Assembly: GCF_001570625.1 (NCBI RefSeq)
Contig: NZ_BBQT01000006.1
Span: 62,001 to 126,000, forward strand
Length of the DNA: 64,000 bases
DNA from: Syntrophomonas wolfei subsp. methylbutyratica
GTDB lineage: Bacteria; Bacillota; Syntrophomonadia; Syntrophomonadales; Syntrophomonadaceae
Direction: 5' to 3'
Made by a program: the position numbers and the translations under genes
The notes under the pieces: generated by a model
What the model was told of the DNA's origin: nothing
Seen by the model: the letters and a program-made list of their open reading frames with translations, nothing else
Database searches by the model: none
In this document: in pieces, positions 8,822 to 17,683 of the stretch
Position numbering within the stretch: position 1 is the stretch's first letter
Layout of the letters: every line of letters begins with the position of its first letter

Positions 8822-10018
8822 TTATTGTAGCTTATTCATACGGTCTATCGGACTTATTATGGTCGTAATGCGAATACCGTAGTTTTCATCGATTACGACA
8901 ACTTCTCCCTTGGCAATGAGCTTGCCGTTAACCAGCAAATCAACCGGTTCACCAGCTAATTTATCCAACTGGATTATGGCACCTTGATTCAACTCCAGTA
9001 TCTCTCTTATGCTTTTTTTGGCCTTTCCCAATTCTACCGATACGTCCAGAGGAACATCCATAATGAGATCGAGATTCTGGGGGCTATGGATCATATCGCT
9101 CTCCTGCAGGGGAGCAAATTGAACCGGCTGAACAGCAAATTGTGGCCGGGTATTTATTTCCCGGGGACTTTGTACAAAAGCCTGGCTATAGATTGCTTCT
9201 TGCGGTGGCGACGGAATTGCTGTTTCCGCCTGGCGGGGGGCAGCAACTGCCGCTGCTTTTGTTTCCGGTAGCGACATGGCAGGAGGTTCTTCCATTACCG
9301 CTTCAGCGCTGGATTCCTCAGCCGTACTCCCCATAAGTATGGACATTATGTTTTCCACTGCCTCCATGGGAATGATCTGCATGATTTCACTGTTAATCAG
9401 ATTCTCAATCTCCATCTTGAATTTTATTTTAACCACATCATGGAAATTGGTCGACAACTGCAGGGACTCTTTTCCCATATCTATGACGGTCAATTGCGGC
9501 GGCGCAATATCAATCCGCCGGTTAAACATGGAAGATAGGCTGGTGGTGGCCGAACCCATCATCTGATTCATGGCTTCCCCCACTGCGCTCAACTCCAGGT
9601 CTCCCAAGCTTTTACCTTGGGCAGATAGACCATCTCCCCCCATCATCAGATCGGCTATAATGGCAGCATCGTTCTCCTTGATGACCAGAACATTGGTTCC
9701 CGTCAATCCCCGCGTATAACTGACCTCCACTACCACAAAAGGCAAAGGATAAAGCAACTGCAATTCTTCCGGATTGGTAACCGATACATCAGGGGTTGTT
9801 ATGGATACTTTCTGGCGCAGCAGGGTAGACAGTGTGGTAGCAGCCGTTCCCATGCTGATATTGCCTACTTCTCCCAGGGTATCCTTTTCAAAATCACTCA
9901 GATTTATGGAAGAAGTGGAGACAGGCTCGCTGCTGCTGTCCATAGTATCCGTACCGGAGGAACTTCCCCCGGTCAACAGGGCATCTATTTCTTCCTGGGA
10001 TAGGATTCCATCATTCAT
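8822..10018 (-). CDS. fliY: FliY, flagellar switch protein and CheY-P phosphatase
   Basis: 398-aa fusion typical of Firmicutes and Thermotoga. N-terminal peptide LSQEEIDALL (about 5-14) matches the CheY-P-binding peptide of FliM. A CheC-like domain follows with two ExxN phosphatase motifs: EVGN (in DTLGEVGNIS) and EAMN (in LSAVGEAMNQ). Then comes a Pro/Ala-rich linker (about 240-310) and a C-terminal FliN/SpoA domain (about 315-398, DVPLDVSVELG). Both catalytic motifs look intact. ATG overlaps the fliM stop (ATGA) after AGGAGG. Confidence 0.95.
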   Translation of the reverse strand: MNDGILSQEEIDALLTGGSSSGTDTMDSSSEPVSTSSINLSDFEKDTLGEVGNISMGTAATTLSTLLRQKVSITTPDVSVTNPEELQLLYPLPFVVVEVSYTRGLTGTNVLVIKENDAAIIADLMMGGDGLSAQGKSLGDLELSAVGEAMNQMMGSATTSLSSMFNRRIDIAPPQLTVIDMGKESLQLSTNFHDVVKIKFKMEIENLINSEIMQIIPMEAVENIMSILMGSTAEESSAEAVMEEPPAMSLPETKAAAVAAPRQAETAIPSPPQEAIYSQAFVQSPREINTRPQFAVQPVQFAPLQESDMIHSPQNLDLIMDVPLDVSVELGKAKKSIREILELNQGAIIQLDKLAGEPVDLLVNGKLIAKGEVVVIDENYGIRITTIISPIDRMNKLQ

Positions 10019-11001
10019 TCACTTTCCTCCTCTACAATCCCGGTAACCTGTATTGCCATCCGGTTGGCAAAAACTCCAGGCTTCCCAAGAAATTTAGCTC
10101 TATTACCTATAACAATATCTAACTCCTGACTGATATTCCGATTCAGGGGTATGACATCTCCCACCGACAAAGCCAGCAAATCTCTCACCGTTATTACCGT
10201 TTTACCCATAACTACCTTGATAGGAATAGTGGTATTTTCCAACTTGGTTCTTATAGCCGCAATATTAGCCGGCGACCTCTCCTGGGTGGCAGTCGAATAA
10301 TAATAGTGTACATTTAATTTATCCAGGATAGACTCCAAAACCAGAAAAGGTATACAGATATTTATCATCCCCATCACATCACCCATTCGGGTCTCCAGAG
10401 AAACAATTATCATAATTTCCGTAGGTTGAACCAGTTGGGTAAACTGGGGGTTGGTCTCCACCCGTTCCAGGGAAGGCTCAATCTGAATAATGCTCCCCCA
10501 GGGCTCTTCCAGGTAATCCAGCATCCGCTGGGATAAACGCTCAATCACCGTCTGTTCAATTTCCGTAAGAGCACGAGCTTTGCTGGGAGCATAGCCCGGT
10601 CCTCCCAGGAGCCGGTCTAAGAAAGCAAATCCCAGGTTGGGGTTAATTTCCATTATAGCACTGCCATGCAGGGGATAAAGAGAGAAAATATTGAGTATGG
10701 TTGGGTTAGGTATGGAACGAATAAACTCCTCATAGGTCAGCTGTTCCACCGACAATAATTCCACCTGCAAGGGAACGCGCAACTGCCCGGAAAGATAAGT
10801 CCCCAAAGTGCGAGCATAGTTTTCATATATTACTTGCATGGTATGTATCTGATCCTTGGAGAACTTATTGGGTCTGCGAAAATCATAAACCTTAACCTTG
10901 CTTTTCAGTTCTTCTTCCTTAAGCAGGTCAGCATCAACCGAACCATCGCTCAAGGCAGATAATAAGGCATCTATTTCCGATTGAGATAAGACCTCACTCA
11001 T
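10015..11001 (-). CDS. fliM: FliM, flagellar motor switch protein
   Basis: C-ring switch protein of 328 aa. The CheY-P-binding peptide VLSQSEIDALLSAL is at residues 4-17, the middle CheC-like domain (no phosphatase ExxN) covers about 40-240, and the C-terminal SpoA/FliN-like domain is at about 250-328. ATG at 11001 follows AAGGGGG. A 263-bp spacer to fliL contains an E2 repeat, making this one of the largest gaps in the operon. Confidence 0.96.
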   Translation of the reverse strand: MSEVLSQSEIDALLSALSDGSVDADLLKEEELKSKVKVYDFRRPNKFSKDQIHTMQVIYENYARTLGTYLSGQLRVPLQVELLSVEQLTYEEFIRSIPNPTILNIFSLYPLHGSAIMEINPNLGFAFLDRLLGGPGYAPSKARALTEIEQTVIERLSQRMLDYLEEPWGSIIQIEPSLERVETNPQFTQLVQPTEIMIIVSLETRMGDVMGMINICIPFLVLESILDKLNVHYYYSTATQERSPANIAAIRTKLENTTIPIKVVMGKTVITVRDLLALSVGDVIPLNRNISQELDIVIGNRAKFLGKPGVFANRMAIQVTGIVEEESE

Positions 11002-11264
11002 TATAACCCCCCTTAAGGTTTAAGCATCGGAAGAAACTGCGGAACAGTCTCAACACAGCGCTGTAACGAGGTGTGGGGTTAGAGCCCGCCGCCTGTTTTG
11101 TTAATAGGCGAGCACTTGGCAGGGAACATATTTCACCTCGTTATAACTTTACCATGAACTCTAGATGCGAATTATGAATCATTAATTATAATAGCAGTTT
11201 TAATTATTACAGAGTTTAAATGTATCTAGTTATTCACCAATTAATAAAGATATTCTTTCGCCGA
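11002..11264. other. fliL-fliM spacer: E2 repeat plus AT-rich segment
   Basis: No gene seen. Bases 11019-11146 are an E2 repeat copy. Bases 11147-11264 are very AT-rich; a minus-strand TATAAT lies at 11190-11185, but I see no convincing -35, so an internal promoter for fliM is only a possibility. Confidence 0.5.
11019..11146. repeat. E2 repeat, full copy (E2b)
   Basis: Begins TTTAAGCATCGGAAGAAAC and ends ACCTCGTTAT; the copy at 29271-29410 has the same two ends in the opposite orientation. An internal AACGAGGTGTGGGG is inverted relative to the terminal CACCTCGTTAT, so a large folded RNA is possible. It sits just upstream of the fliM ribosome site. No coding capacity seen. Confidence 0.7.
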
Positions 11265-11744
11265 TTATTGCATAATAAAGTCAGTAAAATATACATTCAA
11301 AACGGTATTAGCACCAATCTTGGCATTCAAATCGTTTTTTATCTCCGCCTTCAGGTTGTTTCTATTCCTGACATCCAGATCAGCCACTGTTTTGGCGGAT
11401 ATAATACTTAGGATACTGTCTTTTATCACCGGCATATACTGGGTAATCTTCTCCTGGGCTTTCTTGTCATCTGAGCCAACTTCCACGGTGACCTTCACCT
11501 TTAAAAACCTTTGTCCATTAACATCATTGATGTTGGTGGTGAATTCCCCCACTTCTACCAGGTTCCCGGTCATCAATTTTCCCGCGCCTTCTTGCTTGGG
11601 CATCAACGGTGCCATGAGGCTCTTCATAAGAAAATATGAGCCTCCCACTGCTACCACGAATACCAACAAGCCGATAATAATCAGCTTCATGTCGATATTG
11701 ATATCCAACCTGGGCTTTACTTCGCTATCTTTTTCGTCAGCCAC
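11265..11744 (-). CDS. fliL: FliL, flagellar basal body-associated protein
   Basis: 159 aa with one N-terminal membrane anchor (about 22-45) and a periplasm-side FliL domain (VEVGEFTTNIND... and VKDSILSIISAKTVADL-type region). It associates with stator units and the basal body. The start is GTG at 11744, 7 nt after AGGGGG. It follows flbD by 20 bp. Confidence 0.92.
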   Translation of the reverse strand: MADEKDSEVKPRLDINIDMKLIIIGLLVFVVAVGGSYFLMKSLMAPLMPKQEGAGKLMTGNLVEVGEFTTNINDVNGQRFLKVKVTVEVGSDDKKAQEKITQYMPVIKDSILSIISAKTVADLDVRNRNNLKAEIKNDLNAKIGANTVLNVYFTDFIMQ

Positions 11745-11764
11745 AACTCTACCCCCTGTCCGGT

Positions 11765-11959
11765 CTATTTTTTCAAGTTGGTAAATGAACGTTTCCTGAA
11801 TCTAATTATTTCTTCCCGGATTTGCCATATCCTCTCTCTTACAACAAATTTTTTCCCAGTATTGAGAGTAACCACCGTGTCCGGGGTCTCTTCCATGAGT
11901 TCAATCATGTCGATATTTACCATAAATTTTTCGCCGTTTAAACGGGTCAGGTAAATCAT
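11765..11959 (-). CDS. flbD: FlbD family protein (YlzI)
   Basis: 64-aa small protein with the family opening MIYLTRLNGEKFMVN and a conserved TPDTVVTLNTGKK centre. The biochemical role is not well defined; it is found between flgE and fliL in most Firmicutes, including Bacillus, which is the case here. ATG at 11959. The gap upstream to flgE holds a strong 15-bp stem-loop. Confidence 0.9.
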   Translation of the reverse strand: MIYLTRLNGEKFMVNIDMIELMEETPDTVVTLNTGKKFVVRERIWQIREEIIRFRKRSFTNLKK

Positions 11960-12036
11960 AATTATAAAGAATCCTTTCGTAAAACCCTAAAACCGAATGA
12001 AATTATTTCTAAAAAGACTTTCTAATACATTATATT

Positions 12037-12070
12037 CTCTCTCCGGGAGGACTAATCCTCCCGGAGAGAG
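12037..12070 (-). other. Intercistronic stem-loop between flgE and flbD
   Basis: Perfect 15-bp inverted repeat, CTCTCTCCGGGAGGA at 12037-12051 and its complement at 12056-12070, with a 4-nt loop. On the minus strand it is followed by AATATAATG and not by a U-tract, so it is not a standard intrinsic terminator. It could protect the 3' end of the flgE message or set a processing point. Confidence 0.7.
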
Positions 12071-12076
12071 TGTTTA

Positions 12077-14743
12077 TCAGCGTTTGAGATTAACCAGTTC
12101 TTGAATCATCTCGTCGGAGGTGGTAATTATGCGGGAATTAGCCTGAAAGCCCCGCTGGGTAACAATCATGTCGGTAAACTCTTCCGATAAATCTACATTG
12201 GACATTTCCAGGCTGCTGGGAACTATCTTCCCCATGCCCGACTCGATCGGCGGATTTATCCTCGCTTCTCCCGAGTTGACTGACTTCTGGAAGATGGTTC
12301 CCCCTAATTGGGCGAGACCCGCCGGGTTCTGGAAATTAGCCAGGGCCACCCGGGCCAGGTCCCTGGTTTCACCATTATCATAAGAACCTCTGATGACACC
12401 ATCAATACCTACGGTATAACCGGTCAGGGAGCCTTCTGGATAACCGTTTTGAGATATCTCGCTAAACGAATTACCGGCAAACTGGGTCATAACGGAAAAA
12501 TCCATTTTAAATACAATGTCCTCGGCCGCCACAGGAGCACGGTTAATGGTCAAGATAAACGGGTCCAAATCCGGAGTTCCCCCCACAACCCGGCCTTTAT
12601 CATCAAACTGCAGGTTGGTTAGCCTGATAATCTCCGCACTGCCAGCGCTCATAGTGGCAACCGGAGCTGTGGTATCCAAGTCCACGCTTTCAAAGCCGGT
12701 GCTGGCACTGTAGCCAGGCGCCTTTTCGAACAAGGGATTATTAAGCGACATATCCACCGCCCAGCGGGAAACCCGTGGAGGGCCTTCATCGATTTCGTAT
12801 TTAAAGAAACGGTAATATATGGTTTCCTTGTTGCCATGAGAATCAAAGACTTCTTGCGCGGTAATGATTGACTGTTGATCCGTTGGATAATAAACATCCA
12901 CCGCCGGAGGCACTATGTTCGCCACACCGCCGGTAAAACCTGTATTATAGGTGGTAACTGTCATAGCAGCCCCCGGGTCGGCATTAAAACCTATATCATA
13001 AGTGTTGGTGCCACCGTTCCAGGCTACTGCTACCGGGGTTGCAATTCCCAGAGCATTGAGTGCGTTTTGGATATTGGTGGCCGTAGCAGCTTCATTGGCC
13101 CCTACCAGGATCATATCCGTGGTTTGGCCTCCCAGGGTAATAGTGAATCCCCCATCCTGAGTTCCCCCTCCGGGAGTGGTGGCAAAAGCCAGGGTGGCAT
13201 TCTGGGTGGTTCCGCCCACAGTGGGTGCACCTCCATCAAAGCCCGGGTTCGGGCCAGCAGTAACCGTAATAGTGGGAACATCAGCTGTGGCCAGGGTCCC
13301 TTGCAGCCTTATTTCGTACTGTTGACTGCTGTCATTCCAGTTCACCGCTATATTGCCCGCTCCCACATTGGAGAGATTCTCCAAGGCTACCCGCATGTTG
13401 GCCGCCGTGACCGCGCTATCAGCACCTACGGCTATCCAGCCCGTGTTCTGCCCGTTATAGCTCAGGCGAAAAACCCCGCCCTGGGCTCCTCCATTTGCAA
13501 CACCAAAGGTCAGGATATGGGCGGAAGTGGCTCCCATCTCCCGGTTGCCCACCGTTCCTGCGCCACCGTCAAAAGCCGCCGCAAAGGGATGCACCTGTAT
13601 GACCTGCCCCGGGTCACTGGTGAAAGCTATATCATAAGTGCTGGTTCCGACGTTCCAGGTCACCCCCGCCGTGGCTCCAACGGCATTCAAAGCGTTTGCA
13701 ATATTGGCAGCTGTGGCATTTTCATCTGCTCCTACCAGAATGGCCCCGGTGGACTTGTTGCCCACCGTGATGGTAAATCCCCCACCCTGAGTTCCCCCTC
13801 CGGGAATGGTGGCAAAAGCCAGGGTCTGGTTCTGGGTATCAGCTCCGCCATAAACCGGATTCCCACCATCAAATGCTGCTGCCGGACCCGCTTCCACCCC
13901 AATCAAGGGTACTCCCCGCGAGGCCAGGTCTCCCTGGAACTTGATTTCATAGAAATTGTAGGTGGGATTCCAACTCACCGCCACATTGTCCTTTCCGATG
14001 GAACCCAGATTTTCCAGGGCTTTCTGTATATTGGCCGCGGTAGCGGCAGGATTAGACCCTACTTTTATCCATTCCGTGTACTGCCCGCCAAACTCCAAGC
14101 GGAACTCCCCTCCTGCAGCCCCCCCATTAGGATTGGTGGCAAAAGCCAGGGTCTGTACCTCGTTGAAAGGGGTTTCCGCATTCAAGTTGCCGCTGAATAT
14201 CATTTCCCGAGTAGCCTGCGGGGAACAGGTCTTAAAGCTTGCAATATTAATGGGTATTCTCCTGCCGGGCGAAGTGTCCATGCTCCAATCCCCGGTGACT
14301 GGATCAATTGTAGATATCCAGCCTATCACATTATAGCCATTGGAGTTCACCAGCTTGCCTCCAGTATCGAATTCAAAGTTTCCCGCCCGGGTGTAATACT
14401 CCTGCTTGCCATCGCTAATTATAAAATAACCGTTGCCATCGATTCCCATATCCGTAAGTTTATTAGTAGCTGTGGTTGGTGCCCCGGTATGAATCTGGTC
14501 AATACTGCTTACCGACATCCCCAGGCCAATACCCATAGGATTAGTACCTCCTCGACCACTGGAATCATCAGGGCGAGAAGCCCCTCTCATCGTCTGGTAG
14601 AGGGTGTCCTGAAAGACCACCCGGCTCTTTTTGTAGCCGGCGGTATTGATATTGGCAATATTATTGCCGATTACATCCATTCTGGTTTGATGGTTTCTTA
14701 ATCCCGAAACCCCAGAATACATGGAACGCATCATATTTTGCAT
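12077..14743 (-). CDS. flgE: FlgE, flagellar hook protein enlarged by internal repeats
   Basis: Hook subunit of 888 aa, far longer than the roughly 400 aa of common FlgE. The N-terminal D0 rod/hook motif (about 5-45, with DVIGNNIANINT) and the FlgE-specific segments up to about 195 are intact. Residues 196-620 hold four related domains of about 105 aa, each starting like LAFAT..GGG and containing ATAANI..AL. The normal D1 return follows, and the C-terminal D0 motif (MIVTQRGFQANSRIITTSDEMI) is at about 855-880. The ribosome site AGGAGG is only 2 nt from the first ATG, so initiation at ATG codon 4 or 5 (14734 or 14731) is more likely. Confidence 0.95.
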   Translation of the reverse strand: MQNMMRSMYSGVSGLRNHQTRMDVIGNNIANINTAGYKKSRVVFQDTLYQTMRGASRPDDSSGRGGTNPMGIGLGMSVSSIDQIHTGAPTTATNKLTDMGIDGNGYFIISDGKQEYYTRAGNFEFDTGGKLVNSNGYNVIGWISTIDPVTGDWSMDTSPGRRIPINIASFKTCSPQATREMIFSGNLNAETPFNEVQTLAFATNPNGGAAGGEFRLEFGGQYTEWIKVGSNPAATAANIQKALENLGSIGKDNVAVSWNPTYNFYEIKFQGDLASRGVPLIGVEAGPAAAFDGGNPVYGGADTQNQTLAFATIPGGGTQGGGFTITVGNKSTGAILVGADENATAANIANALNAVGATAGVTWNVGTSTYDIAFTSDPGQVIQVHPFAAAFDGGAGTVGNREMGATSAHILTFGVANGGAQGGVFRLSYNGQNTGWIAVGADSAVTAANMRVALENLSNVGAGNIAVNWNDSSQQYEIRLQGTLATADVPTITVTAGPNPGFDGGAPTVGGTTQNATLAFATTPGGGTQDGGFTITLGGQTTDMILVGANEAATATNIQNALNALGIATPVAVAWNGGTNTYDIGFNADPGAAMTVTTYNTGFTGGVANIVPPAVDVYYPTDQQSIITAQEVFDSHGNKETIYYRFFKYEIDEGPPRVSRWAVDMSLNNPLFEKAPGYSASTGFESVDLDTTAPVATMSAGSAEIIRLTNLQFDDKGRVVGGTPDLDPFILTINRAPVAAEDIVFKMDFSVMTQFAGNSFSEISQNGYPEGSLTGYTVGIDGVIRGSYDNGETRDLARVALANFQNPAGLAQLGGTIFQKSVNSGEARINPPIESGMGKIVPSSLEMSNVDLSEEFTDMIVTQRGFQANSRIITTSDEMIQELVNLKR
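12890..14160 (-). repeat. Four in-frame domain repeats within flgE (A-B-A-B)
   Basis: Domains 1 and 3 resemble each other most (FRLEFGGQ / FRLSYNGQ; AALEN-type helix; NVAVSWN / NIAVNWN), as do 2 and 4 (GGGFTITVG / GGFTITLG; ILVGADENATAANI / ILVGANEAATATNI). At DNA level, 13786-13842 and 13149-13206 are nearly identical, an offset of about 636 bp. This fits duplication of a two-domain unit. Confidence 0.85.
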
Positions 14744-14846
14744 GACCTCCTTGCTAATTTTTTAGCCAGGCCGGAATAGAATAAATTATCCAGAAACGCT
14801 TCTCTCATTCCGCATCCCCCAAGGCTTCCTCTAAAGAGGTCCAGCC

Positions 14847-15233
14847 TTATACTATTACGGCGCTGTCAATATTGGTAAATATATTTTCTTTTAGATGCTG
14901 CCCGTCCACAGCGGTAATTACGGTATTGTTCTTGATGCTTACTACCAGAGCCAGATCCTGCATCAGAATCAAAGAATCGCGGGCTCCTTTTTCCCGGGCC
15001 TTATTCACCGCATTCTGGATATTGTTCATATCCACTCCGCTGAGTTCTATGTTCCGGGACTGCAGCCTTTCCCGCGCATGCTGGGAGAACTTAAGTTCAC
15101 CGGCCAGTTTCTGGGTCAGAACCTGATTAAAACTACTCCCCGCCGGTGACTTAACGGCTTTATCCTGCTTGCTTGGTGCTGGCTGTATTACTGTTGATGG
15201 AGGAATAAATATCTTGCTCGTCAAATTAACCAT
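14847..15233 (-). CDS. Flagellar operon protein, TIGR02530 type
   Basis: About 128 aa with the recognisable core FSQHARERLQSRNIELS followed by a DLALVVSIKNNTVITAVDG ending, as in the conserved flagellar operon family found between flgD and flgE in Firmicutes. The function is not established. The in-frame region extends upstream into flgD, but GGAGAGG directly abuts ATG 15233; a TTG three codons on (15224) has a better 8-nt spacer. The real start is one of these two. Confidence 0.8.
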   Translation of the reverse strand: MVNLTSKIFIPPSTVIQPAPSKQDKAVKSPAGSSFNQVLTQKLAGELKFSQHARERLQSRNIELSGVDMNNIQNAVNKAREKGARDSLILMQDLALVVSIKNNTVITAVDGQHLKENIFTNIDSAVIV

Positions 15234-15771
15234 CCTCTCCGAGGGACATGGAATTCTGTATTTTGAGCAGGATGGCCAGAATCTGCTCCAAAAGGGCATC
15301 ACTGTATCCCACATTTACTGCTCCCAGCTTACTGATCTTGTCCACGGTGATTTCCTTATCGTCTATAAGATAATACGGGACTCCATCACGGAAAACTACT
15401 CCTGAAATTATGCCGGTACTGGACTCACCCGACTTGGGATCGGCATAAACCACTTCCCTTCCCACCATGGCAATGCTCTGCTGCATTACCAGACCCGGCA
15501 GGATTCCACTGTTGAGGCTGGCGGAAAGGTTGTTAAAACTGCTGTTCAGATTGGTCATCTGCTCCAGGGCACTGAAATTAGCCATCTGAGAAATAAATTC
15601 CTTGTCTTTGACCGGCTCTATCGGATCCTGGTACTTGAGCTCGGTTAAGAGAAGTTTTAAAAAATCATCCTTACCCAGACCCTTATTGATTTCTTTGCTG
15701 CTTTTGCCGCTGCTCTGGGTTTCGTTATTCAGCCAGGGAACCGTTTCCCACTTAATCTGGCTGCTGTCCAT
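15226..15771 (-). CDS. flgD: FlgD, hook-cap scaffolding protein
   Basis: 181 aa. The N-terminal FlgD motif LGKDDFLKLLLTELKYQDPIEPVKDKEFISQMANFSALEQM (about 31-75) is clear. The C-terminal part (about 100-160) gives the small DUF-like tail seen in short Firmicute FlgD proteins. It caps the growing hook during FlgE assembly. ATG at 15771 after GGAGGTGAG. Its TAA overlaps the start region of the next gene. Confidence 0.95.
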   Translation of the reverse strand: MDSSQIKWETVPWLNNETQSSGKSSKEINKGLGKDDFLKLLLTELKYQDPIEPVKDKEFISQMANFSALEQMTNLNSSFNNLSASLNSGILPGLVMQQSIAMVGREVVYADPKSGESSTGIISGVVFRDGVPYYLIDDKEITVDKISKLGAVNVGYSDALLEQILAILLKIQNSMSLGEDG

Positions 15772-15782
15772 ATTCTCACCTC

Positions 15783-17585
15783 CTAAATAAGAAAATTCAT
15801 ACTGCCATCTGCGGCTACACCATAAGTTTCACTTGAGTTTATCAGCCCGGCTTCCGCTTCATCCCCGGCGCTGCTTGCCTGGTAAGCATCAACGCCCGAT
15901 CCGTTGTAATTATAGCGTGAAGAAAAGCGCGGCTGCTCCCACAAATCCTGGCGGCTGCCCTCAGAACCATCGAATAACCCTCCGTTGCTCAACTGCACAT
16001 TGACTTCGGTTTTTTCCACTCTGATCCCCTGGGTCTCCAGGCTTTGTCTAAGGCTGTTAAGATTGCTTTCCAGCAGGTGCTTGACTTGATGGTTTTCCGC
16101 AATAAACCTGGCGGTCAGCAGTCCGTCCTCCAGCACCAGCTTGATGGTCATCCTTCCTAGAAACTCCGGGTGCAGCTGAATCCTCATCTCCGATGAGTTC
16201 TGTCTTATCATTAATTCAGCCTTTTTAACCACTTGTTCCATAAACTTTTCCGGAATAAACTGCATCCTCTCCTGAACCGGCCTGGAACCAGGCTTGCTAT
16301 TATCTTCTGCCACGATGCTTTCCGTTTTTAGCCCGGACAGCACTTTGCCCTGTTCTTTGCCTTCCTCCGGTTTGAGCTGCTCCTCCTCCAAGTGTTCTGG
16401 CGGCGTAGCTTTTTCTCCTTCTTCCCCGGGCTGCGGCAATTGTTTCGTCATTGATTCCACTTCCCGCGCAAAAGCCGCGGTGGCTGGCCGGGGAACCGCT
16501 TCCATCCTGGGTGGGGCCTTAGCGGCCTTATTTTCCCCTTCATCTTCACCGGGAGAAGCTGTAGACTCAAGCGCCGACAGGGATTCACCAGCTTTATTGC
16601 CTTGCCTGTTTGCCAGCAATACCTCCAATGCCGCCGGGTCAAGAGCTGATTTTTCCGGTATTCCGGCAGCCCGGTTAATAAACACCGGGGGAGGGGGGTT
16701 TCCTCTGTTATGAACACTTCTTTCTGGTCCTGCTCCTTCTTGCGCCTGGCCTCTTTCCTCACTTGATGCTGCATCTCGGCTTAGATTCTGCTTGTTCCCT
16801 CCGTCCTGCTGGTAAGTACGTTCGGGTCTGAATGACTCCCGTAACACAGCGGCATCTTCTCCGCTCTCGCTTCCCGGCCCATCCTCATAAATAGAGGCAA
16901 CGCTCGGGGTGTCGGCCATGGGGGAATTCTGGCTTGCCGCAAGCACTTCCGCCTTGCTTAAAGGCTTTGCTCGCTCTCCCGCTTCGCCCGTTGTCTCCAC
17001 AGAACTCATTAACGCAATTAAACTTTTCTCTGCCGGCACTTCCTCCACTACTGGCCCAGCTTCGGCAGCCTGGCTGAATAACACATCTTCTGCCATCGCG
17101 ATGCCGTCCAGCTTGCCCTGCTTACAGTTCAGGCCCCCCTCTCTGGACTCCTCCAAAATTAAGCCAGTTGCTTGAAGATTACCGGGCAGCCCATCCTCAT
17201 TAGGCATCGCTAACGCTATTTGAGAGTCGGGGTGTACTGCCAATGCCGATAATAGGCCGGTCTCGCCGGTAGTATAAGCATCAGTTTTGTTTAATTCACT
17301 GTCAATGAGGGGGGGTGATTCCGGGGCGCTGATTTCCGCCGGAGCCATAGACCCTGTACTCGCATCAGTTGCCGGCTCCTTCAGCGGAGGGGTAAAAGCC
17401 TTACAAACCTGAATTGCTTCACTCTGGGTTGGTAAATCGTCCTTCCTCTGGCCGGCATTATTTAATTGTCTTTGAAACAGGCTTATGCTGCTTCGGTATG
17501 ATGACGGCTTTCCCGGCAATGCGATGTGGGCGGTGTTCTTCTTTCCGGCTTCAGGTATTGCGGCCAAGATAGCCAATCCTGTCAA
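15783..17585 (-). CDS. fliK: FliK, hook-length control protein
   Basis: Secreted molecular ruler that measures the hook and triggers the FlhB switch. I place the start at TTG 17585, because AAAGGAGG sits 7 nt upstream; the frame is open for 27 more codons but without such a site. That gives 600 aa. The first about 430 residues are Pro/Glu/Ser-rich and probably unfolded, as expected for the ruler. The conserved C-terminal domain is at about 460-560 (SSEMRIQLHPEFLGRMTIKL, a FliK/Flg_hook signature). The protein is long for the family, matching the enlarged hook subunit. Confidence 0.9.
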   Translation of the reverse strand: MTGLAILAAIPEAGKKNTAHIALPGKPSSYRSSISLFQRQLNNAGQRKDDLPTQSEAIQVCKAFTPPLKEPATDASTGSMAPAEISAPESPPLIDSELNKTDAYTTGETGLLSALAVHPDSQIALAMPNEDGLPGNLQATGLILEESREGGLNCKQGKLDGIAMAEDVLFSQAAEAGPVVEEVPAEKSLIALMSSVETTGEAGERAKPLSKAEVLAASQNSPMADTPSVASIYEDGPGSESGEDAAVLRESFRPERTYQQDGGNKQNLSRDAASSEERGQAQEGAGPERSVHNRGNPPPPVFINRAAGIPEKSALDPAALEVLLANRQGNKAGESLSALESTASPGEDEGENKAAKAPPRMEAVPRPATAAFAREVESMTKQLPQPGEEGEKATPPEHLEEEQLKPEEGKEQGKVLSGLKTESIVAEDNSKPGSRPVQERMQFIPEKFMEQVVKKAELMIRQNSSEMRIQLHPEFLGRMTIKLVLEDGLLTARFIAENHQVKHLLESNLNSLRQSLETQGIRVEKTEVNVQLSNGGLFDGSEGSRQDLWEQPRFSSRYNYNGSGVDAYQASSAGDEAEAGLINSSETYGVAADGSMNFLI

Positions 17586-17683
17586 TTTATCACCTCCTTT
17601 ACTGGTTGTACCCCCGGCGGGGTCAGGGCTAGGCATAATTTTCCAGGGCCCTTGCCCAGACCTCACCCCCCGGATTTTCAGGT

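Noticed and set aside
12037-12070. Standard intrinsic terminator after flgE
   Set aside because: The stem is strong, but AATATAATG follows on the transcript, not a U-tract.
12875-14701. 608-aa open frame on the plus strand opposite flgE
   Set aside because: It is exactly antisense to flgE, follows its repeats, has no ribosome site, and its translation (rich in Gly, Ser, Arg, His) looks like nothing known.
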